Below, in pieces: positions 8,341-15,955 of a DNA stretch of 64,000 bases (its first letter is position 1; each line of letters starts with the position of its first letter). The stretch lies in NCBI GenBank assembly GCA_965250245.1, contig OZ252296.1, positions 372,001-436,000 on the forward strand. Direction: 5' to 3'. The notes under the pieces are model-generated. The model was not told the origin of the DNA. It searched no databases and saw nothing but the letters and a program-made list of their open reading frames with translations. The DNA is from JABDIP01 sp965250245 (GTDB lineage Bacteria; Pseudomonadota; Alphaproteobacteria; DSM-16000; Inquilinaceae). Position numbers and translations under genes: made by a program.

Positions 8341-8361
8341 CCCGGGCGCAAGACGCCCGGG
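8341..8361 (+). terminator. Hairpin downstream of zapE
   Basis: CCCGGGCG and CGCCCGGG form a perfect 8-bp GC stem with a five-base loop, starting 8 bp after the zapE stop. The following bases are pyrimidine-rich (TCGACCCTTCTC) without a true U-run. Confidence 0.5.
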
Positions 8362-8377
8362 TCGACCCTTCTCAAGA

Positions 8378-8513
8378 CCCCTCACCCTCCCGCTTCGCGG
8401 GTCCCTCCCTCTCCTACAAGGGGAGAGGGGTCTCATGCAGGCGCCGGGTCGGACTCCTCTCCCCTGGTGGGAGAGGAAGGGGCCCGCGGCGTAGCCGTGG
8501 GAAGGTGAGGGGG
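8378..8513. repeat. GC-rich palindromic interspersed repeat, copy B
   Basis: Same family as the repeat at 3671: outer arms CCCCTCACCCTCCCGC and the complementary GGGAAGGTGAGGGGG, inner arms around CTACAAGGGGAGAGGGG. It fills the gap between the convergent zapE and flotillin genes. Confidence 0.9.
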
Positions 8514-8543
8514 ACGGCCTCTCGGCCGCCCCGGACGTCACCG

Positions 8544-10610
8544 TCAGGCGCTTGCCCCTTCCGGGCCCGGCGTTGGTTTGCCGATGGCCTTGGTGGGTTC
8601 GGCGGATCCGTTGGCGGAGCCGTTGAGGCCGGTGCCCAGCGCCTGGGTCATGCCGGCGAGGCTGCCGCCTTCCAGGCCGATATCCTTCAGCAGGGCATCG
8701 ACCAGCGGGGCCTGGCCGCGATAGCGCAGGGCCGTGTCGACCAGCTGCTCGGCCAGGTTGCCGTTGCCGCCACCGCCGGACTCCGCGCCATTGCCGCCCG
8801 CCGGTGCTGTGCCGTTGAGGCCGTCGACCTGGATGATCTTCAGGCCGTCGATCTGCTCCATCGGCTTGACGCTCTGCTCGATGATCTGCGGCAGCTGCTC
8901 CAGCAGGGCCAGGCGGACCTGCAGGGCGATGACCTCCGGCGAGAGGATGTTCTGCGCCTCGTTCAGCGCCCGCTTGCCGGCCGCGTCGATGGCGTAGCGG
9001 ATCTCCGCCGCGGCAGCCCGCAGCTTCTCCGCCTCGCTCTCGCCCTCGGCGGCGATGCGCTGCTTCTCGGCATCGGCGGCCGCGATGGTGCGCACCGCGT
9101 CGGCCTGGTCTTCGGCCGCCGCCTTCTCGGCCTCGGCGGCAACCGTGATGCCAATGGCGTCGCGCTCGGCGACCCGGCGCGCCTCGACCAGTTGGACCGC
9201 CTTCTGGCGCTCCGCGGCCTCGGTCTCGCGCACGGTGACGACCTGCTCCTCGGCCCGGACGGCCTCGGCGCGGGCGGCATCGGCGTCGGCTTCCGCCTGG
9301 GACTGCAGCTTGGACTTCTCCGCCACGGCGACGGCGCGGTCCTGCTCGGCCAGTTCGACCGACTGCGCCTTGGCGATCTCCTGCTCGCGGATCAGCCGGT
9401 CCTTCTCGATCTGGTCCTGGTCGACCTGGCGGGTCGCGGAGATCTCCGCCTGCTTGACCTGGCGGTTGGCGATGATCTGCGCCTCGTCGGCCTCGCGCTT
9501 CTTCTCCGCCTCGCGCTGGGCGATCTCCGCCTGCTGCTCGGCGCGGCGGGTGGCGATCTCCTGCTGCTGCAGCAGCCTGGCATATTCCTCGTCGCGACTG
9601 ATCTCGAGCTGCGCCTGCTCCGCCTCCAGGTTCTTGGTGCGGATGGCGACCTCGGTGTCCTGCTCGATCTCGTTGCGGCGCTGGCGCTTTTCCTCGATCT
9701 CGAGGGTCAGGCGGGTCAGGCCGGCCGCGTCGAAGGCGTTGTCCGGGTTGAAGAACTCGCGGTTGGTCTGGTCCAGGCCGGTCAGCGACACGGTCTCCAG
9801 CTCCAATCCGTTCTTCAGCAGGTCCTCGGTGACCGCGATCTGCACCTTCTGCACGAAGTTGACCCGCTGCTCATGCAGCTCCTCCATGGCCATCTCGGCG
9901 GCCACGGCGCGCAGCGCATCGACGAATTTGCCCTCGACCAGGTCCTTCAGCTTGGACGGCTCCATGGTCTTCATGCCGAGCGTCTGGGCGGCGTTGGCGA
10001 TGCTCTCCTTGGTCGGCTGCACGCGGACATAGAACTCCGCCTGCACGTCGACCCGCATGCGGTCGCGGGTGATCAGCGCCTGCTCGTTGGCACGCCGCAC
10101 CTCCAGGCGCAGGGTGTTCATGTTGACCGGGATGATCTCGTGCAGCACCGGCAGAACCAGCGTGCCGCCGTCGACGATCACCTTCTGGCCGCCGGCGCCG
10201 GTGCGCACGAAGGCGATTTCCTTGGTGGCGCGCCGGTAGAGGCGGGCGACGATCAATGCGATGCCCAGAAAGGCAACGAATGCGGCCACATACAGCGGCC
10301 AATAGCTCAAAAGTGCGTCCATGATGTTGAACTCCCCTATTGTTGTTGGACCGGTTGAAATTCCGTCGATGATGCGGATGGGCGCGTCGCCCATCGGCTC
10401 TGTTTGCAGCGGTGCCTCGCTGACCGGGGCGACGCCTTCGGGCGTGGCGCCGATCGGGTCGTCGGTGACGGTCGGCACCGTTTCGGCCGGGACCGGCTTA
10501 TCCGGCACCGCCGGTTCGGCGGGGTCCGTCGTGCCGAAGACCGGCTTGTCCGGATTGCGGACCGGCGGGTCGGTGACCTGCGCCTGCAAGAGCGATTTGG
10601 CGTCCGTCAT
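8544..10610 (-). CDS. Flotillin-family inner-membrane protein (YqiK-like)
   Basis: Encodes 688 residues. A proline/acid-rich N-terminal tail of ~95 residues precedes one transmembrane helix (LLSYWPLYVAAFVAFLGIAL, ~residues 100-120). An SPFH/band-7 domain (~125-300) follows, then a long Ala/Glu-rich coiled coil (~320-545) and a glycine-rich C-terminus. Flotillins scaffold detergent-resistant membrane domains; YqiK with YqiJ is the E. coli pair. An internal ATG at 10320-10322 has GGGGAG at good spacing and would give a 592-residue form starting at the transmembrane helix, which is the normal flotillin length. It is the last gene of a leftward four-gene operon. Confidence 0.9.
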   Translation of the reverse strand: MTDAKSLLQAQVTDPPVRNPDKPVFGTTDPAEPAVPDKPVPAETVPTVTDDPIGATPEGVAPVSEAPLQTEPMGDAPIRIIDGISTGPTTIGEFNIMDALLSYWPLYVAAFVAFLGIALIVARLYRRATKEIAFVRTGAGGQKVIVDGGTLVLPVLHEIIPVNMNTLRLEVRRANEQALITRDRMRVDVQAEFYVRVQPTKESIANAAQTLGMKTMEPSKLKDLVEGKFVDALRAVAAEMAMEELHEQRVNFVQKVQIAVTEDLLKNGLELETVSLTGLDQTNREFFNPDNAFDAAGLTRLTLEIEEKRQRRNEIEQDTEVAIRTKNLEAEQAQLEISRDEEYARLLQQQEIATRRAEQQAEIAQREAEKKREADEAQIIANRQVKQAEISATRQVDQDQIEKDRLIREQEIAKAQSVELAEQDRAVAVAEKSKLQSQAEADADAARAEAVRAEEQVVTVRETEAAERQKAVQLVEARRVAERDAIGITVAAEAEKAAAEDQADAVRTIAAADAEKQRIAAEGESEAEKLRAAAAEIRYAIDAAGKRALNEAQNILSPEVIALQVRLALLEQLPQIIEQSVKPMEQIDGLKIIQVDGLNGTAPAGGNGAESGGGGNGNLAEQLVDTALRYRGQAPLVDALLKDIGLEGGSLAGMTQALGTGLNGSANGSAEPTKAIGKPTPGPEGASA

Positions 10611-10620
10611 CGACTCCCCC

Positions 10621-11307
10621 TCACCATTCCTCTGAGACCAGCGCGCCGGTCGCCGCGATCACCTTGAAGACCGCGCCCTCCCGGCGGACCAGCAGGACCT
10701 GGCTGCCGGTCTCGAAGCGGCTGTCGGCCTCGTCCGGCTCGACCTGGACATAGTGGGTCCGGCCGTGGCGGTCGCTCAGCTTGGCCTGGGCCGGCTTGCC
10801 GGATTCGGCTGTGCCGAGCGTGACGGTCGCCACCTCGCCGATGAAGCTGCTGTCCGACACCACGTAGGTCTCATCCTTCGGGAACAGCTTTTCGAAGCCG
10901 CGTCCGGCGAAATGCACCGCCGGCAGCGTCAGCGCGACGGCCGGCGCGGCGGCCAGGATGCCCGGCAGCAGCCATCCCGACAGTCCCTGCACGACGGCCT
11001 GGACCAGCAGCCCGGACACGCCGAAGAAGAACAGGAACATCATCACCAGGATCAGGACCGGGACCCGGCCGATGCACAGCCAGTCCAGCAATCCGTGGAA
11101 GCCGCCGATGTCCGGCGCGTCGATGTCCGCATCCGCGTCCAGGTCGAAATCGACGTCCAGATCCGCATCCGGCATCAGCGAGTCGACCGCCGACGAGATG
11201 CTTGCGCCGAACAGCGCCCCCAGCACCTCCATCAAGGTGATGGCGCTCATGAACCCCAGGGCGATGGTAAACGGCAGGTTGGCGCCCTGGAGGGCGAAGG
11301 CGATCAC
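10621..11307 (-). CDS. YqiJ/OB-fold membrane protein (NfeD-like partner of flotillin)
   Basis: A 228-residue protein with a first hydrophobic segment at ~1-35, two more at ~80-103 and ~105-130, and a C-terminal OB-fold (~140-220) of the NfeD/YqiJ type (SSFIGEVATVTLGTAESGKP onward). Such proteins partner flotillins and set their membrane domain. Between the first two helices is an unusually acidic segment (DADLDVDFDLDADADIDAPD), a string of alternating Asp. Its start overlaps the end of the PspA gene by 4 bp (ATGA) and it ends 10 bp before the flotillin start, so expression is coupled. Confidence 0.8.
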   Translation of the reverse strand: MIAFALQGANLPFTIALGFMSAITLMEVLGALFGASISSAVDSLMPDADLDVDFDLDADADIDAPDIGGFHGLLDWLCIGRVPVLILVMMFLFFFGVSGLLVQAVVQGLSGWLLPGILAAAPAVALTLPAVHFAGRGFEKLFPKDETYVVSDSSFIGEVATVTLGTAESGKPAQAKLSDRHGRTHYVQVEPDEADSRFETGSQVLLVRREGAVFKVIAATGALVSEEW

Positions 11308-12011
11308 GCGCCCTCGCCGGCGCTGCGGGCCTTGATGGCGGCAAGCCGCTCGCGGACCCGGTTCTGCCGCGCCAGGTCGTTCAGCTCGGCGAGCTGGCTG
11401 GCCGCATTCATACCCTCGGCCCGTGTGCCGGCCGGCACGCCCGACGCGCGCTCGCTGACCCGGTCGAAGACCGAGCTCGCGGCCCGCACCCTTCGGTCGA
11501 CCCTGGTATTGCCGGCACCGCCGACACCCGCCGCCGGCACGCCGTCCTCGGACGGCTGCCCGGCCTGGCGCTGGCTGGCGCGGAAGGCCCGCAGCTCATC
11601 CTCCATTTCGCGCTTCTTGGCGTGCAGGGCGGCCAGATAGCCTTCCAGCTCGCGTTCGGTCTCCGATCCCTGGGTGATCGTGCGTTCCAGCACCGGGATG
11701 CGCGCCTCGATGTCGAGTTGCTGGGCGATGGCGGTCTCGGCCAGTTCGTCACGGCCCTCGCTCACCGCCAGTTCGATCTGCCCGGCCAGCTCCTCGTGCT
11801 TGGCGTTCTCCTCCTGCAGGCGGGTATTGGCCAGATGCTTGCCGGCGATGGTGCGGCCCAGCTCGGTGCGGACCTCCTCCATGGCGCCGTCGATCTCGCG
11901 GACCGCCTGCTCCATCACGGCTTCGGGGGCGGCATCCTCGACGGCATCGACCAGCATGTTGATGCCGCCGCTGATGATGCGGCCGACGCGGTTTGCCAGT
12001 GAAACGGTCAT
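11304..12011 (-). CDS. pspA: PspA/IM30-family membrane-stress protein
   Basis: A 235-residue, almost entirely helical protein starting MTVSLANRVGRIISGGINML, the amphipathic membrane-binding helix of PspA/IM30, followed by coiled-coil heptads to about residue 160 and a Gly/Pro linker before a C-terminal helix. PspA relatives bind stressed inner membrane and help preserve the proton gradient. Its companions here are a flotillin and a YqiJ-type protein rather than PspBC, an arrangement seen in bacteria lacking the enterobacterial Psp system. It overlaps both neighbouring genes by 4 bp. Confidence 0.85.
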   Translation of the reverse strand: MTVSLANRVGRIISGGINMLVDAVEDAAPEAVMEQAVREIDGAMEEVRTELGRTIAGKHLANTRLQEENAKHEELAGQIELAVSEGRDELAETAIAQQLDIEARIPVLERTITQGSETERELEGYLAALHAKKREMEDELRAFRASQRQAGQPSEDGVPAAGVGGAGNTRVDRRVRAASSVFDRVSERASGVPAGTRAEGMNAASQLAELNDLARQNRVRERLAAIKARSAGEGA

Positions 12012-12586
12012 GGTGAGTGCTCCCTCTTGTGTTTGCTCTTGTGTTTGCGGGCCAGGTCGATGAACTCGGCCAGTTCCAGAATCGGCTCGACCCGGCTGTT
12101 GATCGCGTTCGGGTCGTAGCAGGGGTCCTTGCCGGTCACGCCGAGACGCAGGATCGCGTCGATCAGCGTGAAGGCGCGGTTGGTCAGCCCCTCTTCCAGC
12201 TCGTCCAGCCCGCCGCTGTGGTCCTCACCGTTCTCCTTGGAGTCGGGCGGGACCGAGGCGATCAGGAAGGCCAGCGCCTCCGGCAGCCATTCCGCCATCA
12301 GGCGCACCAGCTCCGAATGGCGCCGGTCGGTGTTCTCCGCCATGCGCCAGCGATGCAACGCCGGCGCGATCCAGTTCTCGATGCGCTCCAGGCACTTGTC
12401 GTAATCGTTGCCGCCCTGCTGCCAGTCCCTGGCCGAGGCCAGGATGTGGCGCAGCTTGTCGCTCGGCGTGGTCGCCTTGGGTATCGGGACGGTCGCCAGG
12501 AAATCGGCGTCCTCCCGGTCAATGCGTGCGCTGATCGTCACGGATTTCCCCGGCATACGTTTGTAACCCTGCGTTGGTGTCGACAC
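12008..12586 (-). CDS. Unknown protein with RHH-like N-terminus, first gene of the PspA/flotillin operon
   Basis: A 192-residue protein with no named family recognised. Residues ~14-50 (KSVTISARIDREDADFLATV and the helical ...TPSDKLRHILASA) have the strand-helix-helix pattern of ribbon-helix-helix DNA-binding domains. The rest is helical and acidic, ending in a Lys/His-rich tail (ARKHKSKHKREHSP). An in-frame ATG at 12556 (MPGKSVTI) is an alternative start. It overlaps the PspA gene by 4 bp. A dyad and a promoter-like sequence lie just upstream, so autoregulation of the operon is a reasonable inference. Confidence 0.65.
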   Translation of the reverse strand: MSTPTQGYKRMPGKSVTISARIDREDADFLATVPIPKATTPSDKLRHILASARDWQQGGNDYDKCLERIENWIAPALHRWRMAENTDRRHSELVRLMAEWLPEALAFLIASVPPDSKENGEDHSGGLDELEEGLTNRAFTLIDAILRLGVTGKDPCYDPNAINSRVEPILELAEFIDLARKHKSKHKREHSP

Positions 12587-12602
12587 CGCATTTCTCTACG
12601 TT

Positions 12603-12650
12603 TACATATGTATGCATTCGTCTTCGATTTTCAAGAGATGATTGCGAATG
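12603..12650 (-). promoter_or_regulatory. Promoter and dyads upstream of the PspA/flotillin operon
   Basis: On the minus strand TTGAAA (12634-12629) is separated by 16 bp from TACATA (12612-12607), a plausible sigma-70-type promoter. The -10 element sits inside the perfect palindrome TACATATGTA (12603-12612), and CATTCG (12615-12620) is mirrored by CGAATG (12645-12650). The dyads could be operators for the RHH-like protein encoded by the first gene. No sigma-54 (GG-N10-GC) element was recognised. Confidence 0.45.
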
Positions 12651-12723
12651 AATGCGTGATTGGCCGAGTTCGAGCAGGGCGCAGCGTCGGGCAAGGCGCT
12701 CACTGCCCTGTCACAGCGCAAAC

Positions 12724-12751
12724 AAAAAAGGGCGCGCCCGGCGGCGCGCCC
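12724..12751 (-). terminator. Rho-independent terminator of the AAA ATPase gene
   Basis: On the minus strand a perfect 9-bp stem (GGGCGCGCC/GGCGCGCCC) with a short loop is followed by TTTTTT. It lies 24 bp after the stop of the leftward AAA ATPase gene. This is the clearest intrinsic terminator in the window. Confidence 0.85.
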
Positions 12752-12775
12752 TTGTTGTGACGGAATGGAGTGTGT

Positions 12776-14233
12776 CTACACGGCGGCCTGGGTCTGGCCG
12801 GCCAGCGTGCGTTTCGTATAGAGGTTGGTCAGGGCCTCGGCGACGTGGTCGCGGGCCAAATTGGGCTGCACGCCCTCGAAGCGGCAGCTCGCCATCACCT
12901 GCTCGATGATGAATTTCGGCTGGTAGCAGGCCAGCGGCTGGCCGTTCTTGGTCTGAAGCTCCTGGATGACGAAATTGACGTCGGCGTCGGAGCATTCCAG
13001 ATCGCGGGTCTTGGCCATCATCTTGAAGATGCGGCGGTACTCCTCTTCGGTCGGGAAGGGGATCTCCAGCTTGTAGGGAATGCGGCGCAGGAACGCCGTG
13101 TCCATCAGGTCGTCCGGCTCCAGGTTGGTGGAGAAGATGACCCGCTCGTCGAACGGGATCATGAAGCTCTTGCCGGTGTGCAGCTTGAGATAGTCGACCC
13201 GGTTCTCCAGCGGCACGATCCAGCGGTTCAGCAGCTGGGTCGGGCTGACCAGCTGGCGGCCGAAATCGTCGACGATGAACGTGCCGTTCAGCGCCTTCAT
13301 GTGGATCGGTGCCTCGTAGAACTTGACGTCGACATTGTATTTCAGGTCCAGCATGTCGAGCGTCAGCTCACCGCCGGTGATGATCACCGGCCGCCGGCAC
13401 GGGACCCAGCGGGTGTCCAGCGCGTCGCGGCGGATGCCCATCTGCACGTCCGGCGTGTCCTCGTCGATGATCGCCTCATGCATGGAGGGGTCGAAGATCT
13501 TGATGATCTGGCCCTGCACCTCGATGCAGTGGGGGATGAACACGATGTCCGGGAAGATGCGGCCGACCAGCCGGGCGATGGTGGTCTTGCCGTTGCCGGG
13601 CGCGCCGTAGAGCAGGATCGAGGTGGCCGAGTTCACCGACGGGCCCAGCTTGCGCAGCAGGAAATCGGGGATGACCATGCGCTTGAAGGCGGCCTGGATC
13701 TGCTCGAAGCCGACCCGCTGGGTGGTCATGCTCTGTCTGCGCACCTGGGCGGAGTAATCGGCCAGGTTGACCGGGGCCGGCCCGACATACTGGTTTTGAT
13801 GCAGCGCCTCCGCCGCCCATTGCCGGCCGTTGGTCGTCAGGATGTAGCGGACCTCGACGGAATCGCTGAGGCGGCTCTGGCCGATGCTCTCGATCAGGTG
13901 CTTCTCCGCCAGGTCCTGGATAAGCTGCGAGACCAGGTTGACCGGGATGCACAGCCGGTGGCCGATCTGGGTACCGGTCTCCAGGCCGTCCGTCGCCATG
14001 CATTTCAGCACCATGCGCAGCTGCTGGCTGACCGGCAGGCCCATATCCTTCAGCGACGGCGGCGCCAGCGGCGATCGCGACACGATGGCGTCCATCACCT
14101 GCTGCTTGACCAGGCCAAGCTCGACCAGCTGGTCGGTGAACCGGCCGCTGTCGGATTTCAGGTGCGAGGACGCCTTGTCCAGCTGCTCGGCGGTGATGAT
14201 GCCTTGTGCCAGCAGCAGTTGGCTTATGTGCAT
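12776..14233 (-). CDS. AAA+ ATPase with MshEN-like and winged-helix N-terminal modules
   Basis: A 485-residue protein. Residues 1-50 (HISQLLLAQGIITAEQLDKA and following) resemble the MshEN/GspE N-terminal fold that can bind c-di-GMP. Residues ~70-140 look like a winged helix. A AAA+ module then carries Walker A GAPGNGKTT (~210), Walker B GTFIVDDFGR, sensor-1 RVIFSTNLEP and arginine-finger FLRRIPYKL. It is not the secretion ATPase itself, and no pilus or secretion genes are near. It is monocistronic with its own terminator and is divergent from mdh. The ATG at 14233 begins the MshEN-like repeat; an upstream in-frame ATG at 14296 is unlikely. Confidence 0.75.
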   Translation of the reverse strand: MHISQLLLAQGIITAEQLDKASSHLKSDSGRFTDQLVELGLVKQQVMDAIVSRSPLAPPSLKDMGLPVSQQLRMVLKCMATDGLETGTQIGHRLCIPVNLVSQLIQDLAEKHLIESIGQSRLSDSVEVRYILTTNGRQWAAEALHQNQYVGPAPVNLADYSAQVRRQSMTTQRVGFEQIQAAFKRMVIPDFLLRKLGPSVNSATSILLYGAPGNGKTTIARLVGRIFPDIVFIPHCIEVQGQIIKIFDPSMHEAIIDEDTPDVQMGIRRDALDTRWVPCRRPVIITGGELTLDMLDLKYNVDVKFYEAPIHMKALNGTFIVDDFGRQLVSPTQLLNRWIVPLENRVDYLKLHTGKSFMIPFDERVIFSTNLEPDDLMDTAFLRRIPYKLEIPFPTEEEYRRIFKMMAKTRDLECSDADVNFVIQELQTKNGQPLACYQPKFIIEQVMASCRFEGVQPNLARDHVAEALTNLYTKRTLAGQTQAAV

Positions 14234-14300
14234 TCCGGGCCGCTCCGTCGGATTGCGGGGGTTTCCCGGACAGACTGCCCGACAACGGTTAATCACCAGT

Positions 14301-14324
14301 TTCCGGCCGCCAATACGGCCGGAA
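14301..14324. promoter_or_regulatory. Perfect dyad between the AAA ATPase and mdh genes
   Basis: TTCCGGCCG and CGGCCGGAA, 9 bp each with a 6-bp loop, lie in the divergent intergenic region, 10 bp upstream of the mdh promoter-like -35. There is no T-run on either side, so an operator or mRNA leader structure is more likely than a terminator. Confidence 0.45.
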
Positions 14325-14334
14325 TGGGCGGTTC

Positions 14335-14363
14335 TTGCCCCTGCGCCGGATTCACGCTACTCA
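14335..14363 (+). promoter_or_regulatory. Candidate mdh promoter
   Basis: TTGCCC and TACTCA separated by 17 bp, about 75 bp upstream of the mdh start. A similar pair (TTGCCC-16-TATTGT) is found before sucC. Confidence 0.35.
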
Positions 14364-14439
14364 ACCGGCGTCGCGCGCCCCGATCGGCGTTCTGAAGCCG
14401 GTTTCGGGCGGGTCCAATCCGGGAATCGAGGGAAGGCAG

Positions 14440-15399
14440 ATGGCACGCAAGAAGATCGCGCTGGTCGGCGCCGGGCAGATCGGTGGAACGCTCGCATTGC
14501 TGGCCGGCATGAAGGAGCTGGGCGACGTCGTCCTGTTCGACATCGCCGAGGGCATTCCCGACGGCAAGGGGCTGGACCTGGCGCAGGCCTCGCCGGTGGA
14601 GGGATTCGATGCGGCCTATGCCGGCGGCAGCGACTATTCCCTGCTGGCGGGCGCCGATGTGGTGATCGTCACCGCAGGGGTGGCGCGCAAGCCGGGCATG
14701 AGCCGCGACGACCTGATCGGCATCAACACCAAGGTGATGAAGAGCGTCGGCGAGGGCCTTAAGCAGCACTGCCCGAACGCCTTTGTCATCGTCATCACCA
14801 ACCCGCTCGACGCCATGGTGGGCGTCATGCGCCAAGTCACCGGCTTCCCGGACGCGCGCGTGGTCGGCATGGCCGGCGTTCTGGATTCCGCCCGCTTCCG
14901 CTATTTCCTGGCCGAGGAGTTCAACGTCTCGGTCGAGGACGTCACCGCTTTCGTGCTGGGCGGCCATGGCGACACCATGGTGCCGCTGGTGCGCTATTCC
15001 ACCGTCGCCGGCATCCCGCTGCCGGATCTGGTGAAGATGGGCTGGACCAGCCAGGAGAAGCTCGACGCCATCGTCCAGCGGACCCGCGACGGCGGGGCGG
15101 AGATCGTCGGCCTGCTGAAGACCGGCTCCGCCTTCTACGCCCCGGCCTCGTCGGCGATCGCAATGGCCGAGGCCTATCTCAAGGACAAGAAGCGCCTGCT
15201 GCCCTGCGCCGCCTATCTGACCGGGCAGTACGGGGTCGACGGCATCTATGTCGGCGTGCCGGTGGTGATCGGCGCCGGCGGGGTGGAGCGCATCGTCGAG
15301 ATCGAGCTGTCCGCCGACGAGCAGGCGATGTTCGACAAGTCCGTCGGCGCGGTGCGCGGCCTTGTCGAAGTCACCGAGAAGATGCTGGCCGAGCTCTGA
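14440..15399 (+). CDS. mdh: Malate dehydrogenase (NAD-dependent, LDH-like clade)
   Basis: A 319-residue enzyme interconverting malate and oxaloacetate in the TCA cycle. The nucleotide-binding GAGQIGGTLALLAG is at residues ~9-22, the substrate-binding loop is VVTAGVARKPGMSRDDL, and the catalytic histidine lies in GGHGDTMVPL (~residue 177). Length and motifs are those of the LDH-like MDHs typical of alphaproteobacteria. The start is preceded by GAGGGAAGGCAG. It leads the mdh-VOC-sucCDAB run, all on the plus strand. Confidence 0.97.
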   Translation: MARKKIALVGAGQIGGTLALLAGMKELGDVVLFDIAEGIPDGKGLDLAQASPVEGFDAAYAGGSDYSLLAGADVVIVTAGVARKPGMSRDDLIGINTKVMKSVGEGLKQHCPNAFVIVITNPLDAMVGVMRQVTGFPDARVVGMAGVLDSARFRYFLAEEFNVSVEDVTAFVLGGHGDTMVPLVRYSTVAGIPLPDLVKMGWTSQEKLDAIVQRTRDGGAEIVGLLKTGSAFYAPASSAIAMAEAYLKDKKRLLPCAAYLTGQYGVDGIYVGVPVVIGAGGVERIVEIELSADEQAMFDKSVGAVRGLVEVTEKMLAEL

Positions 15400-15410
15400 C
15401 GGGCCCGGCC

Positions 15411-15812
15411 ATGGCGGGCGCGCCGATCCGGGTCTCCGCCCTGGACCATCTGGTCCTGACCGTGCGCGACCTCGACGCCACGCGTGGCTTCTATGAGACC
15501 GTGCTGGGCATGACGGCCGAGGAGTTCCAGCCCGGCCGCTGGGCGCTCATGTTCGGCCGCCAGAAGCTGAACCTGCACATCGCCGGCCAGGTCATCGACC
15601 CCAATGTGCGCCATGCCACGCCCGGTTCGGCCGATCTCTGCCTGCTGACCGAGACGCCCATGGACGACGTGCTGGCGCATCTGGCGGCCTGCGGCATCGA
15701 CGTGATCGAGGGCCCGGTCCGGCGCACCGGCGCCACCGGGCCGCTCGAGTCGGTCTACATCTACGACCCGGACGAGAACCTGCTGGAGATCGCAAACCCG
15801 CAGCAGTCGTAG
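15411..15812 (+). CDS. VOC-superfamily (glyoxalase/bleomycin resistance-type) protein
   Basis: A 133-residue single-domain VOC protein. Two beta-alpha-beta-beta-beta modules begin at LDHLVLTVRDLDATRGFYET (~residue 11) and LCLLTETPMDDVLAHL. Likely metal ligands are the histidines near residues 12 and 57 and the glutamate in NLLEIANP. It starts 12 bp after mdh and is probably cotranscribed with it. The substrate is unknown; relatives include lactoylglutathione lyases and dioxygenases, and this short form could be a detoxification enzyme. Confidence 0.85.
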   Translation: MAGAPIRVSALDHLVLTVRDLDATRGFYETVLGMTAEEFQPGRWALMFGRQKLNLHIAGQVIDPNVRHATPGSADLCLLTETPMDDVLAHLAACGIDVIEGPVRRTGATGPLESVYIYDPDENLLEIANPQQS

Positions 15813-15870
15813 GCTCCCGGTCATCGCGGCGGTTTGAACCGCCGTGCGGCCGTTGCCCTGCGTTCCACGG

Positions 15871-15898
15871 TTGCCCCGGTCTTCGGGGGTGCTATTGT
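15871..15898 (+). promoter_or_regulatory. Candidate sucC promoter
   Basis: TTGCCC and TATTGT separated by 16 bp, about 57 bp upstream of the sucC start, within a 143-bp gap after the VOC gene. This would allow sucCD to be transcribed independently of mdh. Confidence 0.4.
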
Positions 15899-15955
15899 GC
15901 CGACGCAAGCGGCCATTAGCCGGCGACCCGTCAGCGACCATCAAACCGGGACACC

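Noticed and set aside
8505..10358. 617-codon plus-strand reading frame
   Set aside because: Antisense shadow of the flotillin gene; its Leu/Asp-rich repeats reflect the GC-rich coiled-coil codons, and no domain or ribosome-binding site is present.
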